Origin: Dyadobacter diqingensis
Lineage (GTDB): Bacteria; Bacteroidota; Bacteroidia; Cytophagales; Spirosomataceae
Direction of reading: 5' to 3'
NCBI RefSeq assembly: GCF_024220585.1
Contig: NZ_JAMXKF010000003.1
Coordinates: forward strand, 310,001 to 374,000
DNA length: 64,000 bases
Shown piece after piece: positions 9,071 through 17,777 of this stretch. Position 1 is the first letter of the stretch. Every line of letters begins with the position of its first letter. The translations under genes and the position numbers were made by a program. The notes beneath the pieces were generated by a model, which searched no databases, had not been told where the DNA came from, and was given only the letters and a program-made list of their open reading frames with translations.

Positions 9071-10150
9071 TTAGTTCAACAGAGACGTAATGAATGGCTT
9101 TAAGAAAAGCACACTTGCTCCGGTGATGATAATGTTAATAATAGCCAAAGGGATAAGTTTTTTCCAGCCAAGGTTCATCAACTGGTCATAACGGAAACGT
9201 GGAAGTGTCCATCTTACCCACATGTAGAAAAAGACAAAGAATAACGCTTTTCCAAAGAATACGCCTGTACCGATTAAAGTAGCAATATTGTGTCCTGTTG
9301 TAGTTCCCAATGAAGCCGTAAGCTGATTGTAAACCCAGTCCATACCCGGATAATTATACCCGCCAAAATAAAGCGTAGAGATAATAGCCGAGGAAACGAA
9401 CATGTTGATATATTCTGCAAAAAGGTAGAAACCAAGTTTCATACTTCCGTATTCCGTGTGGTAACCACCCACAAGTTCAGTTTCACACTCGGGAAGGTCG
9501 AAAGGTACACGGTTACATTCTGCAAAAGAACAGGTAAGGAAAATGATGAAACCCAGTGGCTGGTAGAAAATATTCCAGTTGCCACCGTGCTGCTGTGCTA
9601 CAATATCTCCTAATGACAAAGAGCTGCTCATCATCAGAATAGCGATCAGGGAAAGTCCCATTGCTACCTCATAACTAATATTTTGTGATGCTGCACGGAT
9701 GGCTCCAAGTAACGAGAATTTGTTGTTGGAAGCCCATCCACCGATCATAATCCCGTAAACACCCAGTGCTACGACACCAAAAACGTAAAGAATACCAATG
9801 TTGGATTCAACACCCTGAAGAACCACTTCAACGCCATCGTAACGGAAAGTGCTGCCAAAAGGAATTACAGCACTCGCGAGGAGCGCCGTAAGCATGGCCA
9901 AACTTGGTCCTGCTATAAAAAGCCATTTGTTTGCAAGTGCCGGAATAAAATCTTCTTTGAAAAACATTTTACCTGCATCTGCAAGCGGTTGTAAAAGTCC
10001 GCCCGGTCCCGCTCTGTTAGGCCCCATCCGGTCCTGGATAAAACCCGCCACTTTGCGTTCTCCCCAGGTCGAGTACATCGCGATGACCAGTGTTAAAACA
10101 AAAACAACCAGGATTGTTAAGGTCTTTATTATAAATTCCGTTAATTCCAT
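9071..10150 (-). CDS. nuoH: NADH-quinone oxidoreductase subunit H
   Basis: A 359-residue membrane subunit with about eight helices that forms the quinone channel of complex I with NuoD and NuoB. Conserved elements visible are GERKVAGFIQDRMGPNRAGPGGLLQPLADAGKMFFKED (first cytoplasmic loop, split over residues 30-65), FAECNRVPFDLPE and the acidic ELVGGYHTEYGSMKLG loop. Length is normal. It is tightly spaced with nuoG and nuoI. Confidence 0.96.
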   Translation of the reverse strand: MELTEFIIKTLTILVVFVLTLVIAMYSTWGERKVAGFIQDRMGPNRAGPGGLLQPLADAGKMFFKEDFIPALANKWLFIAGPSLAMLTALLASAVIPFGSTFRYDGVEVVLQGVESNIGILYVFGVVALGVYGIMIGGWASNNKFSLLGAIRAASQNISYEVAMGLSLIAILMMSSSLSLGDIVAQQHGGNWNIFYQPLGFIIFLTCSFAECNRVPFDLPECETELVGGYHTEYGSMKLGFYLFAEYINMFVSSAIISTLYFGGYNYPGMDWVYNQLTASLGTTTGHNIATLIGTGVFFGKALFFVFFYMWVRWTLPRFRYDQLMNLGWKKLIPLAIINIIITGASVLFLKPFITSLLN

Positions 10151-10187
10151 TTTTTCAGTTCACAGTTAATAATGTTGACAGAACGTA

Positions 10188-11303
10188 TTAGTTGTTCCGC
10201 GATAATAAGGAACGGTGATTTGCCTTATCGTTGTTTTCTATGCTTTGGTGACGTACTGTATCGATGTCAGTCGTGTACTCACGTGTATCGTCAATGGGTT
10301 TGAACTGCGTAGCAGAAAGTTTCAAAGCAAAATCAGGCTTTTTGATTACATCAGCACGGTATTTGTTGGCTGAGATCACAGAGCTGCGTTTTACTTTTGT
10401 TGGCCCTTCGATTGTCCAGTCGCTTGTTTTCTTTCTTTCAAAACGGCAGGTATTGCAGATGAACTCGTTCACTTCACCCCAGGTATTTTTGCGGGCCGTT
10501 ACACGGATCACTTCGTCGCCACGATACCACAAAGTCACGTTTCCGCTGCATTTTTCACAGTCGCAGTGTGCATCTACCGGTTTTGAGAACCACACACGAC
10601 TTTTGAAACGGTAGGTTTTATCTGTCAAAGCGCCAACCGGACAAACATCAATGACGTTTCCGGAGAAGTCGTTATCAATTGCTTTCTCGATGTAAGTACT
10701 GATTTCGGACGCATCGCCGCGGTTCATCACACCGTGAACACGATTGTTGGTGATCTGGTCAGCCGTGTAAACACAACGGTAGCAAAGGATGCAACGCGTC
10801 ATGTGTAACTGAACAAACGGACCGATATCTATTTTTTCGAACGTTCTGCGCTCTTCTTCGTAACGTGTTTTCGCTGAACCGTGCTCAAAAGAGAAATCCT
10901 GAAGATGACATTCGCCGGCCTGGTCGCAAACAGGACAGTCAAGCGGGTGATTGATCAAAAGGAATTCAACAATGCTTTTACGTGTATCAAGGACAGCAGG
11001 ATTGGTTGTGTTTTCAACGACCATACCTTCCTGAACCTGGGTAATACATGAAGGAACAAGTTTTGGCATAGGACGCGGATCTTTGGCAGATCCCTGTGCT
11101 ACCCTTACCAAACATGCACGGCACTTTCCGCCTGATGTCGGAAGCGGTTTGTAATAACACATGGCCGGTGGCACCAGGTGACCCTGGCTTTCATCAGCTT
11201 CGGCGATTTTACGCGCCGCCTGCATGATCGTAGTTCCCGGTTCCACTTCGACCTCAATGCCGTCGAAGGTTATTTTGATTAACTGTGGTTTTATTTCTTC
11301 CAT
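10188..11303 (-). CDS. nuoG: NADH-quinone oxidoreductase subunit G, short form
   Basis: A 371-residue iron-sulfur subunit. An N-terminal [2Fe-2S] ferredoxin domain (CYYKPLP, GGKCRACLVRV) is followed by the His-ligated cluster segment HPLDCPVCDQAGECHLQDFS. Then come the [4Fe-4S] motif CILCYRCVYTADQ with VIDVCPVGALTD, and a final Cys-rich piece (CDCEKCSGN, CNTCRFE). The large molybdopterin-oxidoreductase-like domain that makes full NuoG about 800-900 residues long is absent. The stop is clean, so I read this as a natural short NuoG rather than a broken gene. It directly follows the inserted membrane-protein gene by 26 bp. Confidence 0.9.
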   Translation of the reverse strand: MEEIKPQLIKITFDGIEVEVEPGTTIMQAARKIAEADESQGHLVPPAMCYYKPLPTSGGKCRACLVRVAQGSAKDPRPMPKLVPSCITQVQEGMVVENTTNPAVLDTRKSIVEFLLINHPLDCPVCDQAGECHLQDFSFEHGSAKTRYEEERRTFEKIDIGPFVQLHMTRCILCYRCVYTADQITNNRVHGVMNRGDASEISTYIEKAIDNDFSGNVIDVCPVGALTDKTYRFKSRVWFSKPVDAHCDCEKCSGNVTLWYRGDEVIRVTARKNTWGEVNEFICNTCRFERKKTSDWTIEGPTKVKRSSVISANKYRADVIKKPDFALKLSATQFKPIDDTREYTTDIDTVRHQSIENNDKANHRSLLSRNN

Positions 11304-11329
11304 ATCAAGACATCTCTAAATCGTCTTAT

Positions 11330-12853
11330 TTATTTTAATCTATATACCTTATATCCGTGAATGTCTTTTTCCAGCAAATAATCTTTCAGATCAAATTTGT
11401 AGTCAAAGGCGTACAGGTAAGGAGGACTGTTCTTATCCAGAATCAGGTAACGTATTTTTTTCTCTTTTACCAAATCATAAAAGCGACTAAAATTAAACCT
11501 TTTGGCTTCAAATAAAAAGCGGACTTCGGTATCCTGATAAGCCAGAAGATGTTTGAAAAGCATATGTTGTAAAAGCCATCCGCGGAAATCTTCACCACCC
11601 GAAATCACAACCTTTTCATCCGCAGCGATATGCGCTTCCACATACTTCTTCACTTCATTCTGCTGGCTGTAATCGGCTTCATATTTGGCCAGGTCGGTCG
11701 TGTAATATTTTTCCATCTGCTGACTGGTAAAATACAGCATCGTTAGGCCCACCAGTGCAGGAAACAAATAGTACGTCAGTGACGCATTGGTTACGGTCAG
11801 GTTTTCATTATAAAAGTAATAAAATATCCCAAGTAACCCTACGTATGCAAACTCATGATAATAACCCACCGCAGCACCATGTTTGAAAGCCGTTGCTGTG
11901 GCAAAACCAAAGAACAAAAGTGTCGATAACGACAGGAAAATGGTCTTGGGATCCGTAGAATTTACCAGCCATTTCAAACTGATGATAAAACTTACGGCTA
12001 TTAAAACACTCAGCGCCGGAACAAGATAGCGGAAAGTGTAAGCATAAAACCAACCCGGAACAATCGGCAACTGAAGGCTGCCGAACAGGTTATCGTAAAA
12101 TACCTTAAACTGTAACTGGCTGAAAATTAATGTAAATACCAGAAAAAGTACCGCCAGTACACCCGCCATTTTAAAGAGCGACGACCATTGGAACCTGTAA
12201 AAGAAATAACCCAGTAAAACGATACTGTGGATTAAAGCACTTTGTTTAGTGAAAAATGCAACGACCGCGAGAAAACCCGCAAGGACGAAATATTTGTTCC
12301 ATTCATCTTTCTGTTCGAGTGCTTTTAATATCACATGGATGTAAAGTACCGTGAACAGGAAAAGAAGACTGTCAATTCTGGAATTGGTTAAATGCCACTG
12401 TTGCAGCTGACCAAACAACAGACAGCAGAAAACAATACTCAGCAGTTTTGAAACCTGAATGAATCTCCTGACTGTGATGTAGGCAACCACCATAGAAATG
12501 GACACCAGAATGAAGGATATCAGCCGGCTTAAAAATTGTATCCTGTAAATATTCGTAGGATCCCAATTCAATAACTGATAAGTCTTCCCGACCAGGTAAT
12601 AATATAAAGGAGCGTACTGCACAATCCAAAATGGCGGAACTTCCGGGTTTCGGTAAAGCGGTTGATTATCAGCAACAATTTGTATCCCGAATGTAGTACC
12701 ACGCTCACTTCCGGAAATGTCCGGATGATAACTCAGTATAAAAACTCCCTTGATATAGAGCATTATGACTGTACAAACAATACAGAAGGCAAAGGTTAAT
12801 GGGTACGCGTTATTCTTTATAAAATTGTAAACTGGTCTAATCAATAATTGCAT
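11330..12853 (-). CDS. Polytopic GT-C-like membrane glycosyltransferase candidate inside the nuo operon
   Basis: A 507-residue protein with about 10-12 hydrophobic helices and a soluble C-terminal domain from about residue 395. The first periplasmic loop carries acidic residues (YHPDISGSERG), and a later loop has the pattern SRIDSLLFLFTVLY, similar to the loops of GT39/ArnT-like lipid-linked sugar transferases. The C-terminal part (RYLILDKNSPPYLYAF) resembles the small soluble domain seen in such proteins. No complex I function is evident. It sits between nuoF (112 bp upstream, an unusually long gap) and nuoG (26 bp downstream) and seems to have its own promoter. Substrate unknown. Confidence 0.7.
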   Translation of the reverse strand: MQLLIRPVYNFIKNNAYPLTFAFCIVCTVIMLYIKGVFILSYHPDISGSERGTTFGIQIVADNQPLYRNPEVPPFWIVQYAPLYYYLVGKTYQLLNWDPTNIYRIQFLSRLISFILVSISMVVAYITVRRFIQVSKLLSIVFCCLLFGQLQQWHLTNSRIDSLLFLFTVLYIHVILKALEQKDEWNKYFVLAGFLAVVAFFTKQSALIHSIVLLGYFFYRFQWSSLFKMAGVLAVLFLVFTLIFSQLQFKVFYDNLFGSLQLPIVPGWFYAYTFRYLVPALSVLIAVSFIISLKWLVNSTDPKTIFLSLSTLLFFGFATATAFKHGAAVGYYHEFAYVGLLGIFYYFYNENLTVTNASLTYYLFPALVGLTMLYFTSQQMEKYYTTDLAKYEADYSQQNEVKKYVEAHIAADEKVVISGGEDFRGWLLQHMLFKHLLAYQDTEVRFLFEAKRFNFSRFYDLVKEKKIRYLILDKNSPPYLYAFDYKFDLKDYLLEKDIHGYKVYRLK

Positions 12854-12898
12854 ACTTGGCTATTTTTAATTCATCCGGATACCTTCCGGGCTAATTCG

Positions 12899-12906
12899 CA
12901 AATGTA
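12899..12906 (-). promoter_or_regulatory. Candidate internal promoter ahead of the inserted membrane-protein gene
   Basis: TACATTTG on the minus strand matches TAnnTTTG, about 45 bases before the start codon at 12853. It lies in the only long gap of the nuo operon and overlaps a tandem repeat. No good -33 TTTG is visible. Confidence 0.4.
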
Positions 12907-12945
12907 TTAAGGAATTAGTATCAGGTGTATTAAAGATTTAGTATC
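12900..12945. repeat. Tandem direct repeat, 2 x 23 bp, in the nuoF-to-insert gap
   Basis: Two adjacent 23-bp copies (12900-12922 and 12923-12945) agree at 19 of 23 positions; the shared core on the plus strand is TGTATTAA...TTAGTATC. They overlap the candidate promoter of the inserted gene and could be a direct-repeat binding site for a regulator, or a footprint of the insertion. Confidence 0.6.
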
Positions 12946-12965
12946 TGGTTGTCACAATTTTCCAA

Positions 12966-14303
12966 CTATGCCAAAACCGCACCCATAAACACGGCTCCTG
13001 GTTGGGTAGCTTCGTGCGGGTTGGTGATATGCCATTCAAATTCCTCGCGGAAATGGCGGATTGCACTCGCAACAGGCCACGCAGCTGCGTCACCCAGCGG
13101 ACAAATCGTATTTCCCTCGATTTTCTTAGCTACGTCTACCAGCAGATCGATGTCATGCATGCTTCCGTGCCCATGTTCGATACGGTGCAAAACTTTCTCC
13201 ATCCAGCCTGTACCTTCACGGCAGGGGCTGCATTGTCCACAGGATTCATGGTGATAAAAGCGGGAGAAGTTCCAGGTATTGCGAACGATACAAGCCGTTT
13301 CATCAAACACGATAAAACCACCTGAACCCAACATCGTACCCGTTGCAAACCCACCATCCGATAACGATTCATAACTCATCAGACGGTCTTCACCGGCAGC
13401 CGTTTTTGTAATCAAATGCGCAGGTAAAATAGGTACGGACGAACCTCCCGCAACCAATGCTTTCAAATGATGTCCTTTACGGATTCCACCACAATATTCA
13501 TCCGAGTTAAGGAATTCATCCACACTAACGCCCAATTCGATTTCATAAACCCCTGGTTTTTGAATATGGCCTGATGCGGAAATAAGTTTTGTTCCGGTAC
13601 TGCGTCCAATTCCGATCGCTGCATAAGCATCACCACCGTTGTTGATCACCCATGGCATGTTGGAAATAGATTCCACATTATTCACCACAGTAGGGCTTTG
13701 GTAAAGTCCTTTTACCGCAGGGAACGGAGGTTTATTACGAGGATTTCCTCTTTTACCTTCCAAAGATTCAAGCAGGGCAGTTTCTTCTCCGCAGATGTAG
13801 GCACCGCCTCCAGGCTGTACTACAAGTTCCAGATCATAACCGCTGCCCAATATATTTTTTCCAAGAAAACCGTTTGCTTTCGCTTCTTCAATGGCTTTTT
13901 CCAGGATACGGATCACATACATAAGCTCACCACGCACGTAGATGAAAGACTTGTTCGCGCCCAAAGCAAAGCTGGATACGATCATGCCTTCAATAAGCAG
14001 GTGAGGAATGCATTTCATCAGGTGGTGGTCCTTGAAAGTACCAGGCTCCGATTCATCTGCATTACAAACGAGGTAACGGGGAACGCCTTCCGGTTTTGCC
14101 AGAAAGCCCCATTTCATTCCCATAGGAAACCCTGCACCACCGCGTCCGCGTATTCCGGATTTTTTAGCTTCTTCCACAACCTCCTCGGGAGTCATGGTTT
14201 TTATCGCTTTTTCAACAGCAGTATAACCTCCCTGTTTACGGTAAACCTCAAAGGTTTCAATACCTGGGACGTTAATGTGTTCCGTTAATATTTTTTTAGC
14301 CAT
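12966..14303 (-). CDS. nuoF: NADH-quinone oxidoreductase subunit F (NADH-binding, FMN, [4Fe-4S])
   Basis: A 445-residue subunit at the tip of the peripheral arm that oxidises NADH. The FMN/NADH-binding loops GRGGAGFPMGMKWGF and GGGAYICGEETALLESLEG are intact. The N3 [4Fe-4S] cluster cysteines are in ESCGQCSPCREGTGW with the fourth in NTICPLGD. Length is normal. It follows nuoE by 33 bp; the next nuo gene is displaced by the inserted membrane-protein gene. Confidence 0.97.
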   Translation of the reverse strand: MAKKILTEHINVPGIETFEVYRKQGGYTAVEKAIKTMTPEEVVEEAKKSGIRGRGGAGFPMGMKWGFLAKPEGVPRYLVCNADESEPGTFKDHHLMKCIPHLLIEGMIVSSFALGANKSFIYVRGELMYVIRILEKAIEEAKANGFLGKNILGSGYDLELVVQPGGGAYICGEETALLESLEGKRGNPRNKPPFPAVKGLYQSPTVVNNVESISNMPWVINNGGDAYAAIGIGRSTGTKLISASGHIQKPGVYEIELGVSVDEFLNSDEYCGGIRKGHHLKALVAGGSSVPILPAHLITKTAAGEDRLMSYESLSDGGFATGTMLGSGGFIVFDETACIVRNTWNFSRFYHHESCGQCSPCREGTGWMEKVLHRIEHGHGSMHDIDLLVDVAKKIEGNTICPLGDAAAWPVASAIRHFREEFEWHITNPHEATQPGAVFMGAVLA

Positions 14304-14336
14304 TTTTCAGGATACTATTTTCAGCTTATAAAAGGC

Positions 14337-14834
14337 TTATTTGCTTAACTCTTCAATGATTTCGTCAACACGCTCGCGGGTCAGGTTCATGTAAAACTTC
14401 TCACGAATCTGGAAAACGGGGCCCCAGCCACAAGCTGCAAGACATTCTACTTCTTTCAGTGTAAAAAGACCGTCAGGCGTAGTTTGTCCGGCTTGAATGC
14501 CAAGTTTTTGTTTCAGGTAATCATATATTTCTTCACCACCCATCAGGCAGCAAGGGCCTGTACGACAGTACTCAATGACGTGTTTTCCGACAGCGTCAAG
14601 GTGGTACATGGTATAAAAGGAAGCAACCTCATAAACCTCTACCGGTTTGATGCTCAATATGTCTGCGACATAATCCATCACCTCGCTGCTCACCCATCCC
14701 CATTGTTCCTGGGCAACGTGCAAAACAGGAAGCAAAGCCGATTTTTGGCGGCCTTCCGGATAACGTGCAATGATTTCTTTTACTTTCGCCAGTCGTTCCG
14801 TGGTAAACGCAACGGGATTTGGTGTTTCAGTCAT
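14337..14834 (-). CDS. nuoE: NADH-quinone oxidoreductase subunit E ([2Fe-2S])
   Basis: A 165-residue thioredoxin-fold subunit that partners NuoF. The N1a [2Fe-2S] ligands are present as CRTGPC and CLAAC (ECLAACGWGPVFQI). The N-terminal helical region (SALLPVLHVAQEQWGWVS) is typical for the family. Spacing is 33 bp to nuoF and 43 bp from nuoD. Confidence 0.96.
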   Translation of the reverse strand: MTETPNPVAFTTERLAKVKEIIARYPEGRQKSALLPVLHVAQEQWGWVSSEVMDYVADILSIKPVEVYEVASFYTMYHLDAVGKHVIEYCRTGPCCLMGGEEIYDYLKQKLGIQAGQTTPDGLFTLKEVECLAACGWGPVFQIREKFYMNLTRERVDEIIEELSK

Positions 14835-14877
14835 TTCTTTAATACGATCTTTTGAAAATCAAATAATCAATCTGATT

Positions 14878-16104
14878 TTATGCGTCCAATTCTCCTGCGA
14901 TAACGTTCAGGCTACTCATGGTTAGAATAGCATCTGAAAGCGTGCTTCCTTTGCACATTTCAGGATAGGCCTGATAATATATAAAACTCGGGCGACGGAA
15001 ATGAAGACGATACGGAGCTCTTCCGCCATCGCTGATCAGGTAAAAACCTAACTCTCCGTTACCACCTTCAACGGCGTGATAAACTTCACCGATCGGAGCG
15101 TCTATCTCTCCCATCACAATTTTGAAATGGTAGATAAGTGCCTCCATATTGCCATAAACCTCTTTTTTGGGAGGAAGATAATATTCCGGTGTGTCTGCGT
15201 AATAAGGTCCTTCCGGAAGATTTTCCAAAGCCTGTTCCACAATTTTCAGACTCTGCCACATTTCTTCCATACGCACATTGTAGCGGTCAAATGTATCACC
15301 GCTTTGTCCGACCGGAATGCTGAAATCAAAATCTTCGTAAGATGAATAAGGCTCCATCACACGGACATCGTAATCCAAACCGGCAGCACGTAAATTAGGT
15401 CCTGTGAAACCATATGAAAGCGCACGTTCAAGGGAGATTGGTCCAACATTGATTACCCGGTCCATGAAAATACGGTTACGGCTCATCAGTTTTTCAAACT
15501 CGCGAAGAACAGGCGGGAATGTCTTGATAAATTCGCGGATCTTGCGAAGTGCCGTGCTCGATAAATCACGTTCCATACCACCGATACGGCCCATGTTTGT
15601 TGTTAATCGTGCACCGCAGACCTCTTCGTAGATTTCATATATGTCCTCACGTTTTTGCATCACGTAAAGGAAACCTGAAAACGCGCCTGAGTCCACACCT
15701 AAGATACTGTTGCAAATCAGGTGATCTGAAATTCTTGCAAGCTCCATCATGATCACGCGGATATACTGCGCACGTTTCGGAACATCAATCTGCAAAAACT
15801 TCTCCATCGTCATATGCCAGCCGAAGTTATTGATCGGTGAAGAACAATAATTCATGCGGTCAGTAAGCGTGGTAATCTGGTAGAACGGGCGTCTTTCGGC
15901 GATTTTTTCGAAAGCTCTGTGTATATAACCTATGGTTTGCTCACCAGAAACGATTTTTTCACCATCCATTTGAAGGATATTCTGAAAAATACCGTGCGTA
16001 GCCGGGTGGGTAGGGCCAAGGTTCAGGGTTGTAAGCTCCTCGATCAATTCAGGCAATTCTGATTGAGCAGGAACATTATGAGGTAATAATTCGATATCTG
16101 CCAT
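14878..16104 (-). CDS. nuoD: NADH-quinone oxidoreductase subunit D (49-kDa)
   Basis: A 408-residue peripheral-arm subunit that forms the quinone head-group site with NuoB. The N-terminal quinone-site loop LGPTHPATHG is intact, as are EKIAERRPFYQ, DRMNYCSSPINN and the C-terminal SDGGRAPYRLHFRRPSF. Length is normal for the stand-alone protein; it is not fused to NuoC. Confidence 0.96.
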   Translation of the reverse strand: MADIELLPHNVPAQSELPELIEELTTLNLGPTHPATHGIFQNILQMDGEKIVSGEQTIGYIHRAFEKIAERRPFYQITTLTDRMNYCSSPINNFGWHMTMEKFLQIDVPKRAQYIRVIMMELARISDHLICNSILGVDSGAFSGFLYVMQKREDIYEIYEEVCGARLTTNMGRIGGMERDLSSTALRKIREFIKTFPPVLREFEKLMSRNRIFMDRVINVGPISLERALSYGFTGPNLRAAGLDYDVRVMEPYSSYEDFDFSIPVGQSGDTFDRYNVRMEEMWQSLKIVEQALENLPEGPYYADTPEYYLPPKKEVYGNMEALIYHFKIVMGEIDAPIGEVYHAVEGGNGELGFYLISDGGRAPYRLHFRRPSFIYYQAYPEMCKGSTLSDAILTMSSLNVIAGELDA

Positions 16105-16127
16105 AACTTACTCTTTTCCTTAAAGGA

Positions 16128-16628
16128 TCAACGACCAAAAAGCGCATCAATTTTATCTTCCCGCGTAGCATCTTCCAGAGCATATTCCTTACGCATCGGG
16201 AAATAATCCATTTCTTCAATATTCAGGATTCGCACCAGATTGGGATGACCGTCAAAAAGAATTCCGTAGAAGTCATAAGTTTCACGTTCCATCCAGTTTG
16301 CGCTCGCGTAAAGCCCTGTTGTGGTTGGAATGTGGATATCAGCTTCCGCAATGAATACTTTGATCCGGATCCTGAAATTATGTATAAAGCTATGCAGGTG
16401 ATAAACCACAGCAAATTCCTTACCGGTATTGTCAGGATAATGAACACCTGTGATATCCGTAAGGAAATTGATCTGATACGTTTTATGCTCTTTTAAAAAT
16501 TCAAGGATCGGAATAATTTCCTCACGGGTTGTTGAGAGTGTCAGTAATCCGTAAGGCTCTTCAAAGTCATATACCTGATCACCAAATTTCCCCAATAGCT
16601 CTTCGGCTACTTCCTGATTGCTTAGCAT
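16128..16628 (-). CDS. nuoC: NADH-quinone oxidoreductase subunit C (30-kDa)
   Basis: A 166-residue subunit with the family signature ERETYDFYGILFDGHPNLVRIL near the C-terminus and MRKEYALED at the end of the conserved block. It supports NuoD in the connecting part of complex I. It starts 7 bp after the nuoB stop, so translational coupling is likely. Confidence 0.95.
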   Translation of the reverse strand: MLSNQEVAEELLGKFGDQVYDFEEPYGLLTLSTTREEIIPILEFLKEHKTYQINFLTDITGVHYPDNTGKEFAVVYHLHSFIHNFRIRIKVFIAEADIHIPTTTGLYASANWMERETYDFYGILFDGHPNLVRILNIEEMDYFPMRKEYALEDATREDKIDALFGR

Positions 16629-16635
16629 AGGGTAA

Positions 16636-17178
16636 TTATTGAATATTATAGGATGCTAAAAGTTCCTGGTATTCGTCGGTGTTTCTGCGACGAAGTTTTT
16701 CGTTTTGTGCCAGTTTCTGAATGCCCATAAGTCCTTCGATGATCTGTTCCGGACGGGGAGGGCATCCTGGTACGTAAATGTCAACAGGGATAATACGGTC
16801 AATACCCTGCAAAACGCTGTACGTATCAAAAATACCACCGCTTGATGCACAGGCACCAACGGCCAAAACCCAGCGGGGCTCTGCCATCTGAAGATAAACC
16901 TGCTTCACAACCGGGGCCATTTTTTTTGCAATGGTACCCATCACCATCAGCAAGTCTGCCTGGCGTGGTGAGAAACTTGGACGTTCCGATCCGAAACGTG
17001 ATATATCGTAGTGAGCGCCCATGGTTGCCATAAACTCGATACCACAGCAAGAGGTTGCAAATGGTAAAGGCCAGAGTGAGTAACTTCTGGCAAGACCGAT
17101 TGCTTCATCAAATGAAGTGGCAAAAAATCCTGATCCGCTATGTCCCTGAGGTGCTTCCGCTATCGTTACTTCTTTCAT
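16636..17178 (-). CDS. nuoB: NADH-quinone oxidoreductase subunit B (N2 cluster)
   Basis: A 180-residue subunit carrying terminal cluster N2. Ligands are seen as the tandem cysteines in FATSCCGIEFMA, with further Cys in VGACASSGG and VPGCPPRPEQ. Length and all motifs are normal, and it sits 28 bp after nuoA. It passes electrons to quinone bound between NuoB and NuoD. Confidence 0.97.
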   Translation of the reverse strand: MKEVTIAEAPQGHSGSGFFATSFDEAIGLARSYSLWPLPFATSCCGIEFMATMGAHYDISRFGSERPSFSPRQADLLMVMGTIAKKMAPVVKQVYLQMAEPRWVLAVGACASSGGIFDTYSVLQGIDRIIPVDIYVPGCPPRPEQIIEGLMGIQKLAQNEKLRRRNTDEYQELLASYNIQ

Positions 17179-17206
17179 AATCTGTTGGATTACAATGTTT
17201 TATATA

Positions 17207-17581
17207 CTAGTCTTCCCAGTTGAGTACGCCTTTACGGATGATGTAGTAAAATCCGGAAAGAAGTAATGCCATAAACAGTAACATTTCCAGAAACCCGAAC
17301 ATTCCCAATTGTTTAAAATTGACTGCCCATGGGTACATAAATATTACTTCGACATCGAAAAGAACGAAAAGAATAGCTACTAGAAAATACTTAACTGAAA
17401 TAGGTGTTCTTGCATCACCAACGGATTCGATCCCGCATTCAAAAGGATCGTCCTTAAGCTTGCTTTTGCGACTTGGGCCAATTAAATGGGTCACAATCAT
17501 CGTTCCGCCAATAAACCCGGCAGCCAGAATGAATTGAACAATAATCGGTAAATAGTCGGAAGGAAGATAGTTATTATTCAT
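17207..17581 (-). CDS. nuoA: NADH-quinone oxidoreductase subunit A
   Basis: A 124-residue membrane subunit with three helices and the conserved loop DPFECGIESVGDARTPISVKYF (residues about 44-66), which closes the quinone site. It is the first gene of the leftward operon, preceded by a well-matched Bacteroidota promoter. Confidence 0.96.
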   Translation of the reverse strand: MNNNYLPSDYLPIIVQFILAAGFIGGTMIVTHLIGPSRKSKLKDDPFECGIESVGDARTPISVKYFLVAILFVLFDVEVIFMYPWAVNFKQLGMFGFLEMLLFMALLLSGFYYIIRKGVLNWED

Positions 17582-17655
17582 TGATTGTTAATTTCAATTG
17601 ATATACTGCTATCAGAAATCCGTTGGATAAACACCAGGGAAAACTTTATTACTGT

Positions 17656-17687
17656 CAAAATTAGCCTTTGCAAATTTATCAATCAAA
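17656..17687 (-). promoter_or_regulatory. nuo operon promoter (TTTG-N20-TAATTTTG)
   Basis: On the minus strand a -33 TTTG (17684-17687) and a -7 TAATTTTG (17656-17663) are separated by 20 bases, which fits the Bacteroidota consensus. A second -7-like box, TAAATTTG, lies at 17671-17678. The predicted leader to nuoA is about 70 bases. Confidence 0.6.
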
Positions 17688-17720
17688 TTCTTTACTTTAT
17701 CTTTTACCTAATTAGTATCA

Positions 17721-17758
17721 TACTAAATAAGCCACGGTCACCCGTGGCTTATTTAGTA
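17721..17758. terminator. Perfect 17-bp hairpin between nuoA and the T9SS esterase gene
   Basis: Arms 17721-17737 and 17742-17758 pair perfectly (core TAAGCCACGG / CCGTGGCTTA) around the loop TCAC. It lies 19 bases past the stop of the leftward esterase gene, so it should end that transcript. The strongest T-run (T6) follows on the plus strand, where no gene ends. Confidence 0.7.
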
Positions 17759-17777
17759 TTTTTTAAAGACAAAATAT

